Numbered from the stretch's first letter, positions 9,803 to 19,192 are shown. The stretch: DNA of 53,569 bases from Acidobacteriota bacterium (GCA_022573225.1 JACZUI010000013.1:1-53569); one strand, 5' to 3'. Numbers and translations are program-made. Notes: generated by a model from the letters alone, not told the origin.

Positions 9803-10674
9803 GACTGACCTCCTTGTGCAATCGCTAGGGATTCGGCGAGACCTCGCTGCGTGTAGATGTCGACAATATGCCGTTTGTAATCGGCCGATCCCCTCGAATC
9901 GGACGCCGGGTCGCAGGCCTGGCTCGCTACCCGCGCCGCCTCTTTGAACAGCTCTTCGGAAGGGGTTTCGCCCTTGAGCAAGGATTCGGCCTCCGTGACC
10001 TTGAGATTGAATGCGTACACCGAGGTCAGGGCGATCCCTGCTCCCGCAACGGTGCCGTCATCGGCCAACTCGAGACAGGTGGCAACACCGACCGTCGCGT
10101 AGTCGCCGACCTTTCTCTCCAACTTCTGGTAGTTCCCTCCACCTCGGTCGGAATGAGCCTTTACCCGAACCTCGGTCACCATTTCATTTGGCTGACAGGA
10201 CGTCGAGAACATGTCGACCAGGAATTCGGTGATCGGCACCACCCGTTCCCCGGTACTGCTGGTGAGCACAACTTTGCCATCGCATGCCAGCATCACCGAT
10301 GCCCAGTCTCCTTCAGGGTCGTGGTGAGCCAGCGACCCGGCCAGGGTCCCCAGGTTCCTGACGATTGGGTCGGCGATCCACGGGGCGGCGCTGACAACGG
10401 TGTGATTGGCCTTGGCCACGTCGGACTTGACCACGTCGTTGTGTCTGACCAGGGCCCCGATGCTCAGAGTCCCGTTGGTGCGGGTGAGCCCGTCGAGACC
10501 AGGGATCCTGTTGATATCCAAAAGGGTGGGCGGCGTGGCAAATCGGAGTTTCATCATTGGGATGAGACTCTGACCACCAGCGAGAATCTTTACCTCATCG
10601 CCTCGGTCGGCCAGGATCGAAAGTGTTTCGTCCAAGCTCTCGGGCGCCAGGTAGTCGAACTTGGCGGGGTACAT
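9799..10674 (-). CDS. coxM: CO dehydrogenase medium subunit, FAD-binding
   Basis: Flavoprotein subunit of CO dehydrogenase, 291 residues. The FAD-binding segments are [11 protein letters not shown] (about residues 36-46) and the loop [18 protein letters not shown] (about residues 112-129), where family members have the T-x-G-G-x-x-A-H-x-x-P-x-x-D pattern. It is the first gene of the operon (M-S-L order). The ATG is preceded by AGGAG at 6 bases. The 220 bases upstream separate it from the ABC ATPase on the same strand and should hold the cox promoter; I could not single out convincing -35 and -10 boxes there. Confidence 0.96.
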   Translation of the reverse strand: MYPAKFDYLAPESLDETLSILADRGDEVKILAGGQSLIPMMKLRFATPPTLLDINRIPGLDGLTRTNGTLSIGALVRHNDVVKSDVAKANHTVVSAAPWIADPIVRNLGTLAGSLAHHDPEGDWASVMLACDGKVVLTSSTGERVVPITEFLVDMFSTSCQPNEMVTEVRVKAHSDRGGGNYQKLERKVGDYATVGVATCLELADDGTVAGAGIALTSVYAFNLKVTEAESLLKGETPSEELFKEAARVASQACDPASDSRGSADYKRHIVDIYTQRGLAESLAIAQGGQS

Positions 10675-10895
10675 GGCTACTCCTGTGACGTAGATGGCTG
10701 ACGTCTGTCTCCCCCAACCTTAGGCCGCGACCCGCGTCCGATGTCGGGGGCCTATGGGGGTGCTTGGCTGGTGGTGTAGGTGTGGCCGAGTGAGCTGGTG
10801 TATTGGTGGTCGCCGTCTGATATGCCGAAGTTGAAACTCCCCACCGGAATGCATCCGTGGGAGCTGGCGATGTCACCAGAAGCTACGACGGACCA

Positions 10896-12117
10896 CTATG
10901 CCGGTACGTGCTGTTTGGCGCCTATTCGGTCGCCGGTGTCCTTGTCGAAGAAGTGGAGTTTGGCGGTGTCCACGATCAGATCGATCGACTCTCCCCTCTT
11001 GACTCTTACATCGGGACTGACCCGGGCTACAAAGGCAGTTGTGTTGCCCAACGACGAGGCTTGTCCGGTGTCTGCCAACAGCTCCTCGATATCCGGGGGT
11101 GATGACCGGGGGTCGTTTGCCGGAGAAGTGAACGAAAGTCTCGGCGCCCAACATCTCGGTGGCTTCCACCTCGGCGCGTATGGTCCGCTCCGCATCGGGT
11201 CCGGTTACGACGGCCGCCTCCAACGAGTTGGGACGGATACCAACCACCAGCTCCTCGTTCATCCGGTTCTCCAGTCCGGGATGACCGTCCAACGAACGCT
11301 GGTCGACTCTCATCTCGTATTCGCCGGCCTTCAACCAAACATCCTGGCCACGGTTTTCCAGCGTTCCGTACATGAGGTTCATCGCCGGGCTGCCGATGAA
11401 ACCGGCCACAAAAAGGTTGACAGGTCGGTCAAACAGGTCGGTCGGCGGTCCCACCTGCTGGAGGTTGTAGGGATGCCGAGCCGACACCGCGCTGAGCACC
11501 GCGACACGATCGCCAAGAGTCATCGCCTCCACCTGATGGTGTGTCACATAGACAGTCGTGGTCTTGAGCCGAGCGCTCAACCGTTCCAGTTCCGCCCTCA
11601 TCTGCACCCGAAGTTTGGCGTCCAGGTTCGAAAGCGGCTCGTCCATCAGAAAAGCGGCCGGCTCCCGGACAATCGCCCTACCCATGGCCACCCGCTGCCG
11701 CTGACCACCAGACAAAGCCTTAGGCTTTCGGTCCAAAAAGTCGGTGATCTCCAAGATATCCGCAGTCTCGCCCACCCGTCGGTCGATCTCATCCTTCTTG
11801 AACTTCCGCAGCTTGAGACCGAACGCCATATTGTCCCGCACCGACATGTGCGGATACAGCGCATAGTTCTGAAAAACCATCGCAATATCACGGTCCTTGG
11901 GTTCGACGTCGTTCACCACCCGGCCACCGATCGAGATCGTCCCCTCAGATATCTCCTCCAACCCAGCGATCATCCGCAGGGCGGTCGTCTTGCCGCAACC
12001 CGAAGGCCCAACAAGAACCAGAAACTCACCATCCCCGATCGTCAGATCGAGCTGACCCACCGCACGGGTCCCATCCGGGTAGATCTTCCCAACACCATCA
12101 AACGTGATCTCAGCCAA
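10896..12117 (-). CDS. MalK/UgpC-type ABC transporter ATP-binding protein, frameshifted near the C-terminus
   Basis: ATPase of a carbohydrate-type ABC importer. In order: Walker A GPSGCGKTT (about residues 37-45), Q-loop FQNYALYPH, signature LSGGQRQRVAMGRAI, Walker B FLMDEPLSNLDAKL, H-loop YVTHHQVEA, then a MalK-type OB-fold regulatory domain. It starts at TTG 12117 with GGAGGGG 4 bases upstream. After SGKRPPVIT the frame is lost at a run of five G on the + strand (11095-11099). Removing one base restores PDIEELLADTGQ through VSPDVRVKRGESIDLIVDTA to the stop at 10896, the normal MalK ending. Without correction the frame runs to 10873 with a nonsense tail. The indel is probably a homopolymer error. 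It could energise the importer at 26.6-29.9 kb, which lacks its own ATPase gene. Confidence 0.9.
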
Positions 12118-12358
12118 CTAGCCCCTCCAAAAAGGATGGAAGCAACGATAGTCAGCCAGCCCGAATCAGGGTCCGGCCACTTCATATAGGACAGCCTCTT
12201 TCCCCGTCAGGCAGAGACCCTCCTCCGAACAATGGGAGCCCGTTCCGTAGCGGCCTCCCTGAACGGTCGCCGTCCCACAAACAGGAAATGTGCTAGGCAA
12301 ATCTGTTTGAGGGTGTAACAGTCCTTATCATCTTTCCCAGCCCGTTATTTTCGGGGCA

Positions 12359-13216
12359 TCACTCCGTTCCCCAGCCGTCGATGGCTGCCAGCCAGTCCTG
12401 CCGCCAGGCTTCGGAAGACTCCACCTGGTTGAACGTGTACAAGTGCACCACCCCGATGTTCGCCTCCGGGTCGGCGATGACCTGGCTGAGCCCGTTGGCG
12501 AGCCGATCCGGCGAATACGTGCTCTGCCGGGTGAGCCTGCCCAACAACCCGCGGTGGCGTGACAGGAAGCGGACCGAATCCCCGACGCCGATCTGTGTCG
12601 CAATGCTGATCAGCTTGCGGACCGGGGCTACCCCTGGCATGCCGAGGTAAATTGGCAGCGTGATGCCGTCGGAGCGCACATCGGCGATCCAGTCGGAGAT
12701 GATGATGGGGTCGAAGCACATCTGGGTGGTCATGTACGAGGCGTGGGGCTGCTTGTTCTTCAAGGCCTGACGCAGCACATCGTCTGGGATGAACGGATGC
12801 CCGTTCGGATAGGCGGCTATCCCAATCTCTGGGAGCGGATAGTCGAGACTCTCGATGGCTTGGATCAGTGAGAGGGCGTCGGGAAACTCTCCTGCCTCCT
12901 TGGCGTCACCGCCGATCACGAAGATACGCCGGATGTCGGCTTCGGCGATGGTGCCGAGGATTCGTGAAAGGTGTGCCTCGTCTGCGATGGATCGCGCCGC
13001 GATGTGCGGAACGACGTCGAATCCCCGCTTCGCCAGCATGGTGGCGTACTCGAGAGTCGGCTCGATCCCCTTCGCAGGGGACGCGGTGATGGTGACGGTG
13101 GCGGCATCAGGCAGAAACTCGATCTGATCCATCGCGCTGCGGAACGGAAGCAACTCGAACTCTGGCTTCAGGAACAGGCTCCGCACCGCCTCCAGGTCCC
13201 TGGTGTTGTCCTTCAT
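12359..13216 (-). CDS. Methylenetetrahydrofolate reductase-like protein (MetF family)
   Basis: A 285-residue TIM-barrel protein of the MTHFR family, which interconverts methylene- and methyl-tetrahydrofolate. Recognisable blocks are FELLPF with the family glutamate (about residues 20-25), VTITASPAKGIEPTLEYA, VVPHIAARS, RIFVIGGDAKEAGEFPDA and YMTTQMCFDP. The open frame extends upstream, but the start is placed at ATG 13214-13216, which overlaps the stop of the methyltransferase-like gene (TGATG). The sequence departs from canonical MetF (PHIAAR and VIGGD replace the usual blocks), so it may be a catabolic one-carbon paralogue rather than the housekeeping enzyme. Confidence 0.85.
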   Translation of the reverse strand: MKDNTRDLEAVRSLFLKPEFELLPFRSAMDQIEFLPDAATVTITASPAKGIEPTLEYATMLAKRGFDVVPHIAARSIADEAHLSRILGTIAEADIRRIFVIGGDAKEAGEFPDALSLIQAIESLDYPLPEIGIAAYPNGHPFIPDDVLRQALKNKQPHASYMTTQMCFDPIIISDWIADVRSDGITLPIYLGMPGVAPVRKLISIATQIGVGDSVRFLSRHRGLLGRLTRQSTYSPDRLANGLSQVIADPEANIGVVHLYTFNQVESSEAWRQDWLAAIDGWGTE

Positions 13217-14382
13217 CAGTCCTCCACGGCGCCGGTGCGCGCAACGACATAGGCCTCGTCGTGGAACCAGAGACCGCCGTCGCGGTGGAGCACGCTCTGG
13301 GTGGCGTCGACGTAGACGCCGGAGGACAGGGCTGCAGACAGCCGGTGCTCGTCGATCTGCGCAACGTACGCCGCAGCGTTCCATGCCGCCAGGGTCAAAC
13401 CTGTTCCGATGTGCTCGGTGACCTCGGAGGGCATGGCCTGCAGGTCGTAACGGAAAATCGCCTCCTGGTCGCTCTGGTGCGGAAACACCAGATCCGCATC
13501 CGCTGCCGCATTGAGCTGCCGCCGCGCCTCGGCAACGATCTCTGTTCGTCCCACCTGAAACGGGTCCTCATCCGGCCAGACGCCGCGGATGATCTCCAGC
13601 CCGGGGTCGTCCCCATGCGAGTGCACGACGACCATCCTTCCGCCGGGAGCCAGCGCTTTGGCGAGGGGGACCAGCGCGATTCTGACCTTGCGCTCAACTG
13701 TCGTCCTGGCTCGATAGGGCTGTGATGCAAGAATGAGGTCGTACTTCCCGTCCACGTCGCCGGGTTTGGGGATCACCGGGTTCAGCAGGAACTGGCGATC
13801 TTTCCGGTACAGCACCAGCACCGAAGGACGGACGTAGAGGGGATTGCCTGTCTTCGGGCTTGCCACCACCTCCCAGTTGTGGACCAGATCGGAGAAGAGG
13901 CCATGGATCTGGCGCCCGAAGTCGTCGGTCGTCGAGCCCTTGAGCGCAACTTCCCGCCAGATGAGCTCCGACTCGTTCCGGCGTGACGGGGAGAGGGATG
14001 GTGCCTCCGGGTTGTACATGTTGGTCACGACGAACACCAGCTCCGGGTGCTCGGCGAGCCGGTCCGGCAGCCGATCCAAGGCGAGCCGCACATCCTCGAG
14101 GCTGATCTCCTTGCCCACCACCAGCCACGGTATGTGTGGGAAGACCCGGTGCATTTGACGCATAAGCCGGGTCAGCACCGATGCGTCGCCCATTCCAGCG
14201 TCGAAGATCCGCAGCGCATGCTCGCCCGGTCCCACATACGCCAGCTCCTCCCCGATACGGGCCGCCACCACCAGCTTCTCGGTGGTCGCGGTGATGAACA
14301 TCAGATAGGAGGCGCGGCTGTCGAAGAACCGGGTGGGTACCGTCCCAGAGTGCGCTTCTGTCGCCGCGTTTTCGGTCATCAA
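13216..14382 (-). CDS. SAM-dependent methyltransferase-like protein
   Basis: A 388-residue protein with a class I methyltransferase-like nucleotide-binding segment, LRIFDAGMGDASVLTRL, at about residues 57-73, and a later strand-loop block DLILASQPYRARTTVERKV. It is translationally coupled (TGATG) to the MTHFR-like gene downstream, suggesting the two act on the same one-carbon unit. The substrate cannot be told from sequence. The upstream side faces a 250-base region with no gene on this strand, so this is probably the first gene of a two-gene operon. Confidence 0.65.
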   Translation of the reverse strand: MMTENAATEAHSGTVPTRFFDSRASYLMFITATTEKLVVAARIGEELAYVGPGEHALRIFDAGMGDASVLTRLMRQMHRVFPHIPWLVVGKEISLEDVRLALDRLPDRLAEHPELVFVVTNMYNPEAPSLSPSRRNESELIWREVALKGSTTDDFGRQIHGLFSDLVHNWEVVASPKTGNPLYVRPSVLVLYRKDRQFLLNPVIPKPGDVDGKYDLILASQPYRARTTVERKVRIALVPLAKALAPGGRMVVVHSHGDDPGLEIIRGVWPDEDPFQVGRTEIVAEARRQLNAAADADLVFPHQSDQEAIFRYDLQAMPSEVTEHIGTGLTLAAWNAAAYVAQIDEHRLSAALSSGVYVDATQSVLHRDGGLWFHDEAYVVARTGAVED

Positions 14383-14631
14383 CCAGCCTCATCGACGAGA
14401 TCATCGATCAGGCATTGGCACCTTCCCTTACGGGTGGTTGCCGCGGCGTCGCCGGGCCTGTCCCTCGACCGCTCTGGATAACGGGACCGAACCTAGCTCG
14501 GGCTGATGCGATCTACAAGATTCCCGGCCGGTGCGCACCGGATCGAACGCGTACAATCACAATCAGGTACTCAATGACTGGTCCAGGCGCCATCCCCCTA
14601 GGCGCCGTCTCAACTCAGAGGAGGAACGACC

Positions 14632-14827
14632 ATGAGCAGCGCCTGCCTCGAAGACGTGCTCCAATCCGGCCCGACGCCGAGAAGCTGCTCCCCAGTCTCG
14701 CTATGAAGATCCGGGGAAAGTCACGGTCACCAAGGCCAATCACTTCGGTCCGAATACAATGGGAAACACTCTGCGGCGGCTCGAGAATGGCAGCCATGAG
14801 CGAGCATCATCAGGCGGTGAGACCTAG
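14632..14827 (+). pseudogene. Small gene with two apparent frameshifts, unidentified
   Basis: A strong ribosome binding site (AGAGGAGGAA, 14617-14626) precedes ATG 14632. The first frame gives MSSACLEDVLQSGPTP and stops at 14706. Two single-base shifts would join it to EKLLPSL and then YEDPGKVTVTKANHF followed by GPNTMGNTLRRLENG, ending at TAG 14825-14827; the joined product would be about 65 residues of sensible composition. It converges on the SnoaL gene at 14824, overlapping its stop. I do not recognise the family. Either the gene is decaying or the sequence has two errors. The rest of the gap between the divergent methyltransferase-like gene and this one (14383-14616) shows no other feature apart from a TACAAT (14552-14557) that could be a -10 box. 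Confidence 0.35.
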
Positions 14828-15858
14828 CCATTTTGCATGTGGTCGGCGAGACGTTCGAAGAGGTCGACGCCGAGCTGGCGGAACAGATGGACCATGTCGA
14901 CTAGCACCCAGTTCTCGACGTACATCTCGCCTTCGCGTTTCCACCAGTCCAAGCCGTTGAACTCGATCTGGTTCCCGGTTGCGGGACAGTCGAGGTACGG
15001 ACCCGTGTGGGTTGCCTTCACGCCTGCCCAACCCGGGGCTCCGCTGTAGGCGCCCTCGGCGAAGAGCGCATCTAGATCCTGCACTTTGCGGTCGGGGTAG
15101 GCGGCCAGCCACGGCCGCTGATGCAGGTCTTCGAACTCATTCAAGCTCAAACACGCGCCGATCCCACTCGGCCCGTACCACTGCACCTCAGGATGGAAGA
15201 AGTCCGCCATCCCCATGCTCTCGAGGTCTGTCTGGTCATAGGCGTTCAGCCCATCGAAGATGAACCGCCGGATGTGTTCGAGACTGTGCCGCGATGTCGC
15301 CTGATTCTGAACACCCAACATGATGCCGTCGTTGGCGGCGGAAGGTGGATAGAGACCGTTTGCGCCTCGACTGGGTGGCAGTACCTCGAAGCCGGCCTGT
15401 CGCATGAGCTCGACCAGGTCGATCAGGAAATACACATCCACGATCACGCCATCCTCGAGGCGGCAGAACTCGCCCCACGGGATGGTGACCTGGCCCCCGG
15501 TGGCTGGGATCGTGAGGTAGTCATGCGCGAAGGTCCCGGTGAACAGGCCGGTTCCTGTGGCCCACATGTGGCCATCCAGTGACAGGTCCCCATTGATGCG
15601 TCCATTGGACTCTCCGCCGAAGAAGACATGCGTCTGTCGCTTCATGTCTGGGAACGAGCGAAGCAACGGCAGCCAAAAACCGGAGACGAACGCCTGCACC
15701 CCGTGGAGTCGGCCTATGGGGTCAGGCCCGTTCCATTCGACGTCGTCATGCATCACCATTCGGGCTACGTCGATCGCTCCTCCGTGAACTGCCCCCTCGA
15801 GGTCCCGCCAGAAGTTCCAGACGGCTCGCTTGTTCGTTTGGTTCAGTTCGATGTCCAC
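14824..15858 (-). CDS. Two-domain SnoaL/NTF2-like protein
   Basis: A 344-residue protein made of two SnoaL-like (ester cyclase/polyketide cyclase fold) halves, about residues 8-160 and 190-335. Typical blocks are DVEWNGPDPIGRLHG and LLRSFPDMKRQTHVFF in the first half, and EVQWYGPSGIG, AAYPDRKVQDLD, CPATGNQIEFNGLDWW and ENWVLVDMVHLFRQLG in the second. SnoaL folds form alpha+beta cones that bind small hydrophobic or carbonyl substrates; some catalyse aldol-type or hydrolytic reactions, many are uncharacterised. It starts at GTG 15858 and diverges from the SnoaL gene at 16249 across a 390-base region. The second half resembles the 163-residue paralogue at 16249, so the locus grew by duplication. 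No specific activity can be assigned. Confidence 0.85.
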   Translation of the reverse strand: MDIELNQTNKRAVWNFWRDLEGAVHGGAIDVARMVMHDDVEWNGPDPIGRLHGVQAFVSGFWLPLLRSFPDMKRQTHVFFGGESNGRINGDLSLDGHMWATGTGLFTGTFAHDYLTIPATGGQVTIPWGEFCRLEDGVIVDVYFLIDLVELMRQAGFEVLPPSRGANGLYPPSAANDGIMLGVQNQATSRHSLEHIRRFIFDGLNAYDQTDLESMGMADFFHPEVQWYGPSGIGACLSLNEFEDLHQRPWLAAYPDRKVQDLDALFAEGAYSGAPGWAGVKATHTGPYLDCPATGNQIEFNGLDWWKREGEMYVENWVLVDMVHLFRQLGVDLFERLADHMQNG

Positions 15859-16248
15859 AGCTTCTCTCTTGGATGCAGATGATCGACGAAGGCGTGCGGA
15901 CTCCGCACCCGAGTCACGTCCTCATCCGTCATCGCGGCTCGTCACCCGTTATGCCCTGGCCGAAGCAACGAGTGATCGGACCGCATTATGAACAGAGTCA
16001 CCCGAACTCGGGAAACGCTGCCACCTGGCCGCAGAATTGGCGAAGATACCCACCGGGCAATCGGCCTTTTACGCCAGTCTCACAAATCGTGTCCACCGCG
16101 TCGATGAAGAAGGTTTCGACTCGGAGGTGTCGACCTCTGTCATTGCACCGTGCGACGGTCCTCATCTCGCTTCCGATTATCGTGCGATCATTGGTTCCCG
16201 AAACACCTGGTGAAGGATCTGGGCGTGGGCGCGATGAAAGGCTGAATC
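15859..16248. promoter_or_regulatory. 390-base divergent intergenic region between SnoaL genes
   Basis: No gene found on either strand. It must hold the promoters for the minus-strand SnoaL gene and for the plus-strand operon starting at 16249. An AAAGG 10 bases before ATG 16249 may serve as its ribosome binding site. I could not find the LacI-type palindrome seen at 24159-24172; only an isolated ATTATGAA (about 15985) resembles one flank of it. Confidence 0.4.
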
Positions 16249-16740
16249 ATGTCTGAAGCTCTGGAACTGGTTGAGCGCATGGTCGATGCCCTCAACGAAC
16301 ACGTCATCGAAGGCCAGGAGGAGTTCTGGTCGGAGGACATGGTGTGGCACGGTCCGGCCGGCATCGGCACCAAGCAAGGTTTGAAAGATTTCCAAGAGAA
16401 CCACCAGAGGCCTTTTCTTCACGCGTTTCCCGACAAGCTCGCCGACGACCAGATCAGGTTCGGCACGGGCCAGTGGGTTGCAGCAGCAGGAACACAGCGG
16501 GCAACCCACAAGGGAGACTGGCTCGGGATTCCGGCGTCCGGGGCTCAGGTCGAGGTGCGTTACATGGACATATGGCGCGCGCACGATGGGCGGCTGGTAG
16601 AGAACTGGGTGCTCATAGACATTCTCGGTTTTCTCGAGCAACTCGGCTACGACGTGGGTTCGGTGCTCCGTTTCATCGGATCGAAACCTCCTTCCTTTTT
16701 CGAGGAGTCGGATCCTTTGGACAGGGAGGACCAAGTATGA
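16249..16740 (+). CDS. Single-domain SnoaL/NTF2-like protein (ester cyclase family)
   Basis: A 163-residue single SnoaL domain. Conserved blocks are LVERMVDALN, EEFWSEDMVWHGPAGIG (about residues 24-40), HAFPDKLADDQ, GDWLGIPASGAQVEVRYMD and RLVENWVLIDILGFLEQLG. The EDM-WHGP and ENWV-ID patterns are shared with the two-domain proteins at 14824 and 31185, defining one of the two SnoaL subfamilies of this locus. It is the first gene of a plus-strand operon that runs to 23279. Substrate unknown. Confidence 0.85.
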   Translation: MSEALELVERMVDALNEHVIEGQEEFWSEDMVWHGPAGIGTKQGLKDFQENHQRPFLHAFPDKLADDQIRFGTGQWVAAAGTQRATHKGDWLGIPASGAQVEVRYMDIWRAHDGRLVENWVLIDILGFLEQLGYDVGSVLRFIGSKPPSFFEESDPLDREDQV

Positions 16741-16862
16741 CCGGACTCATCAGAGCCAAGCAGAGGGTCTTCGAGTTCTGTTCCTCGATCGGCACCGGGT
16801 CCGACCAATCGGTCATGACGTTTGCTCAGCAGGATGGTCGCGAGGAACTGTGCCGGCTCTGA
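16737..16862 (+). CDS. Small 41-residue protein coupled to the SnoaL gene
   Basis: ATG 16737-16739 overlaps the stop of the SnoaL gene (ATGA) and is preceded by GGGAGGA at ideal spacing. The product starts MTGLIRAKQRVFEFC, ends REELCRL and has two cysteines and no membrane segment. Translation initiation looks better than that of the next large gene, which has no obvious ribosome binding site. No family recognised. It could be a real small protein, or merely a leader that keeps ribosomes moving towards 16909. Confidence 0.45.
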   Translation: MTGLIRAKQRVFEFCSSIGTGSDQSVMTFAQQDGREELCRL

Positions 16863-16908
16863 GCCGACGCCCTGCCGAGAGCAAGACCACTCAACCAACG
16901 TTTCTGTA

Positions 16909-18036
16909 ATGACATCAAGCAAGACATCAACCACCGATCCAAGACTCGAACAGATTGCGGCGCTTCTCGCCAAAGGTTCCGACACAAGGGACCGAGTCGC
17001 CGTCGCTGCAGGCAGCGACTTGGCGGACTTCCTCGCGGATGACGGGAAACGACGTCAAAGCCTCCAGGGCTTCGAGGACGTGTATGCCGACATCGTTCAC
17101 TACATCATCCGGTCCACAGACCGCATTTGGGATGGAGACGCCGGCACCGAACTGATCAAGACCCATTACGCCCCCGAAGTTCCCCTCCACACCAGCGAGG
17201 GCACTACATACGGTCGAGCCGCCCTCATAGAGATGACGAAAGGGGCTAAACGGGCTTATCCAGGCATATACCTCCAGGCGGAGGACGTCGTCTGGTCCGG
17301 GAACGACCGAGACGGATTCCATACATCCCATCGAATCACCCACATAGGACGAAACGATGGCCCCAGCGTCTACGGATCTGCTACGGGGCGAAGCTTCCGG
17401 CGCGCAGCCGTTGCGCACTGCTTTGTGCGGCAGAATCGCATCGTTGAGGAGTGGCTTGCTCGCGACGAGCTCGCCCTGGTGCGAGCCCTCGGACTCGACG
17501 AGTTGGCCTTGGCCGAATCGCTGGGAACGGCCGAAGCCGCCGCGAGAGGGAGCCTGGTCGGCGAGACAACTCCTCCCCCAGCCAGCGAGCTGTCTGCCCC
17601 CGCGTCCGCGGAGGAGGATCTGGTCATATCCATGTTTCGCGATGTGTGGTCCGAGCGCCGTTTGGGCGACCTCCCCGGCTACTACGATTCGGACGCCTAT
17701 GTCAGTACGGCAACCAATCGAGTTCTCATCGGTCCAGGCGGCTACCTCCAATACGTAGTCGACTGGCAGAACGAGTTCAGCGACGTCTCGTTGAGAGTCG
17801 ACCACACGATGTCGAATAAGAGAGCGGGCGGCGAGATCGTGACGACACGCTGGTGGATCGAGGGGACCCACGATGGAGAGCACCGCTACGGGCAGCCGAC
17901 CGGCCGAAGGATTCGGATTCTTGGATTCTCACACGACCTGGTGGTTGACCGGCGGATCGTGGCCGAGTGGACGGTCTTTGACGAGTTCGGTCTGCTCAAG
18001 CAGATTTACGCCAAGGAACCGCCAGCAGCCAACTGA
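16909..18036 (+). CDS. Two-domain SnoaL/NTF2-like protein, long subfamily
   Basis: Start placed at ATG 16909 (MTSSKTSTTD), because the upstream part of the frame lacks similarity to its paralogues; this gives 375 residues. The first domain carries GFEDVYADIVHYIIRSTDRI (about residues 45-64), EGTTYGRAAL, AYPGIYLQAEDVVW, FHTSHRITHIGRN and IVEEWLARDELALVRALG. After a proline- and alanine-rich linker, the second domain has FRDVWSERRLGDL, FSDVSLRVDHTMSN, RWWIEGTHDGEHRYGQPTG and AEWTVFDEFGLLKQI. It is paralogous along its length to the proteins at 25227 and 29982. The family is known only as SnoaL-like; activity unknown. It lies upstream of the bicupin in the same operon. Confidence 0.85.
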   Translation: MTSSKTSTTDPRLEQIAALLAKGSDTRDRVAVAAGSDLADFLADDGKRRQSLQGFEDVYADIVHYIIRSTDRIWDGDAGTELIKTHYAPEVPLHTSEGTTYGRAALIEMTKGAKRAYPGIYLQAEDVVWSGNDRDGFHTSHRITHIGRNDGPSVYGSATGRSFRRAAVAHCFVRQNRIVEEWLARDELALVRALGLDELALAESLGTAEAAARGSLVGETTPPPASELSAPASAEEDLVISMFRDVWSERRLGDLPGYYDSDAYVSTATNRVLIGPGGYLQYVVDWQNEFSDVSLRVDHTMSNKRAGGEIVTTRWWIEGTHDGEHRYGQPTGRRIRILGFSHDLVVDRRIVAEWTVFDEFGLLKQIYAKEPPAAN

Positions 18037-18052
18037 GCGAGGAGCCAGAAAC

Positions 18053-19192
18053 ATGCAGACTGACCCAATTGGGAACGAGGAGCTGGATCGAAGGATCATC
18101 CCGCCCAGCGAGTTCGTGGCTGATGCCTCGGCCTTCATCGACGTTCGCCTTCCCGACTCGCAAGGGAAGCACAACTTCTCGTTCATAGGGCCTGGCGTCT
18201 CGCAGAACCCGGACCAGCACGTGAACGTGCGGGACCCGCATGGATTCAACATCGGCGCAGCCGGACTCCCGCCCGGAACCGTCAACAACCAACACCTGCA
18301 TTTCACCGCCGAGGTGTTCGTGTCGATAGGCACCAACGTCGAATTCAACGTTGATATCGATTCCGATCGGCAGTTTCCCGCGTCGGGACGTTTCGTGTTC
18401 TCGTTGCCGACCTGGATGTTCCGCGGGTTTCGCAACGTGGGCGAGGACTATGCCCTCCTGTATGCCGTCCTAGGCGAGGACGACACGGGAGGCATCCTCT
18501 GGTCTCCGAAGGTCCTGCATCAGGCCGCTGACACCGGGCTGTATCTGAGAGACGATGACACGCTCCTCGACACCACCGCCGGGGACGTTCTGGAAGGTGT
18601 CGACATCGTTCCACCAATGTCGGAAGACGACCTGGGCAGTCTTCGCGCCTTCGAGTCGGAGGAGCTCTCCGGACGGCTGATCAACGAAGAGGAGCTGGTC
18701 TGGAGCGACCGGGCCCTTCTCGACTCCGTTCTTCCGGGCCGTGCCAGCCGTCTCGCTCCGGTCATCGGTTGGGGAATGACAATGGATCGCAATCATGTCC
18801 CTCCGATATCCAACCCACACAGTTTCACCTTGGAGTGGCTGACCGTCCCGCCAGGCAACCGAATGTCAGCCCATCGCCATTCGGACCAACAGGCACTGAT
18901 CGTCGCCACCGAGGGATGGGAACTCGAGGTAAACCTCGGCGACGATGCCCTCTCTCGACCGCTGGAGGAGGGCTCCGCTGTGTCAGTGCCGGCAGGCGTC
19001 TGGCGTTCATTCATCAATGCCGGCGCTGACGACGCCGTGATGTGTGTCGTCAACGGAGGCGACACCCGCACCAAACTCGAATGGCCAGCCGAGACTATCG
19101 AAGCTGCTCGGAGAGACGATTGGGCCGTCGATGCTGGTGGGTATCTAGCCCCTTTCCATCTCATCGAGAGAACCAGCAAACCGATCATATGA
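18053..19192 (+). CDS. Two-domain cupin (bicupin) protein
   Basis: A 379-residue protein starting at ATG 18053 with GAGGAG about 8 bases upstream. The C-terminal half contains a clear cupin: EWLTVPPGNRMSAHRHSDQQ (about residues 260-279; histidines likely metal ligands), GWELEVNLGDD, then VPAGVWRSFINAGADDAVMCVVNG. The N-terminal half holds a second cupin-like barrel with NNQHLHFTAEVFVSIG and VFSLPTWMFRGFRNVG. Bicupins include metal-dependent dioxygenases and isomerases; the specific reaction cannot be deduced. The stop overlaps the start of the hydrolase gene (ATGA, 19189-19192), so the two are coupled. Confidence 0.8.
   Translation: MQTDPIGNEELDRRIIPPSEFVADASAFIDVRLPDSQGKHNFSFIGPGVSQNPDQHVNVRDPHGFNIGAAGLPPGTVNNQHLHFTAEVFVSIGTNVEFNVDIDSDRQFPASGRFVFSLPTWMFRGFRNVGEDYALLYAVLGEDDTGGILWSPKVLHQAADTGLYLRDDDTLLDTTAGDVLEGVDIVPPMSEDDLGSLRAFESEELSGRLINEEELVWSDRALLDSVLPGRASRLAPVIGWGMTMDRNHVPPISNPHSFTLEWLTVPPGNRMSAHRHSDQQALIVATEGWELEVNLGDDALSRPLEEGSAVSVPAGVWRSFINAGADDAVMCVVNGGDTRTKLEWPAETIEAARRDDWAVDAGGYLAPFHLIERTSKPII

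Noticed and set aside
10780..12189. 469-codon open frame on the + strand
   Set aside because: Antisense to the MalK-type ATPase and without domain-like sequence.
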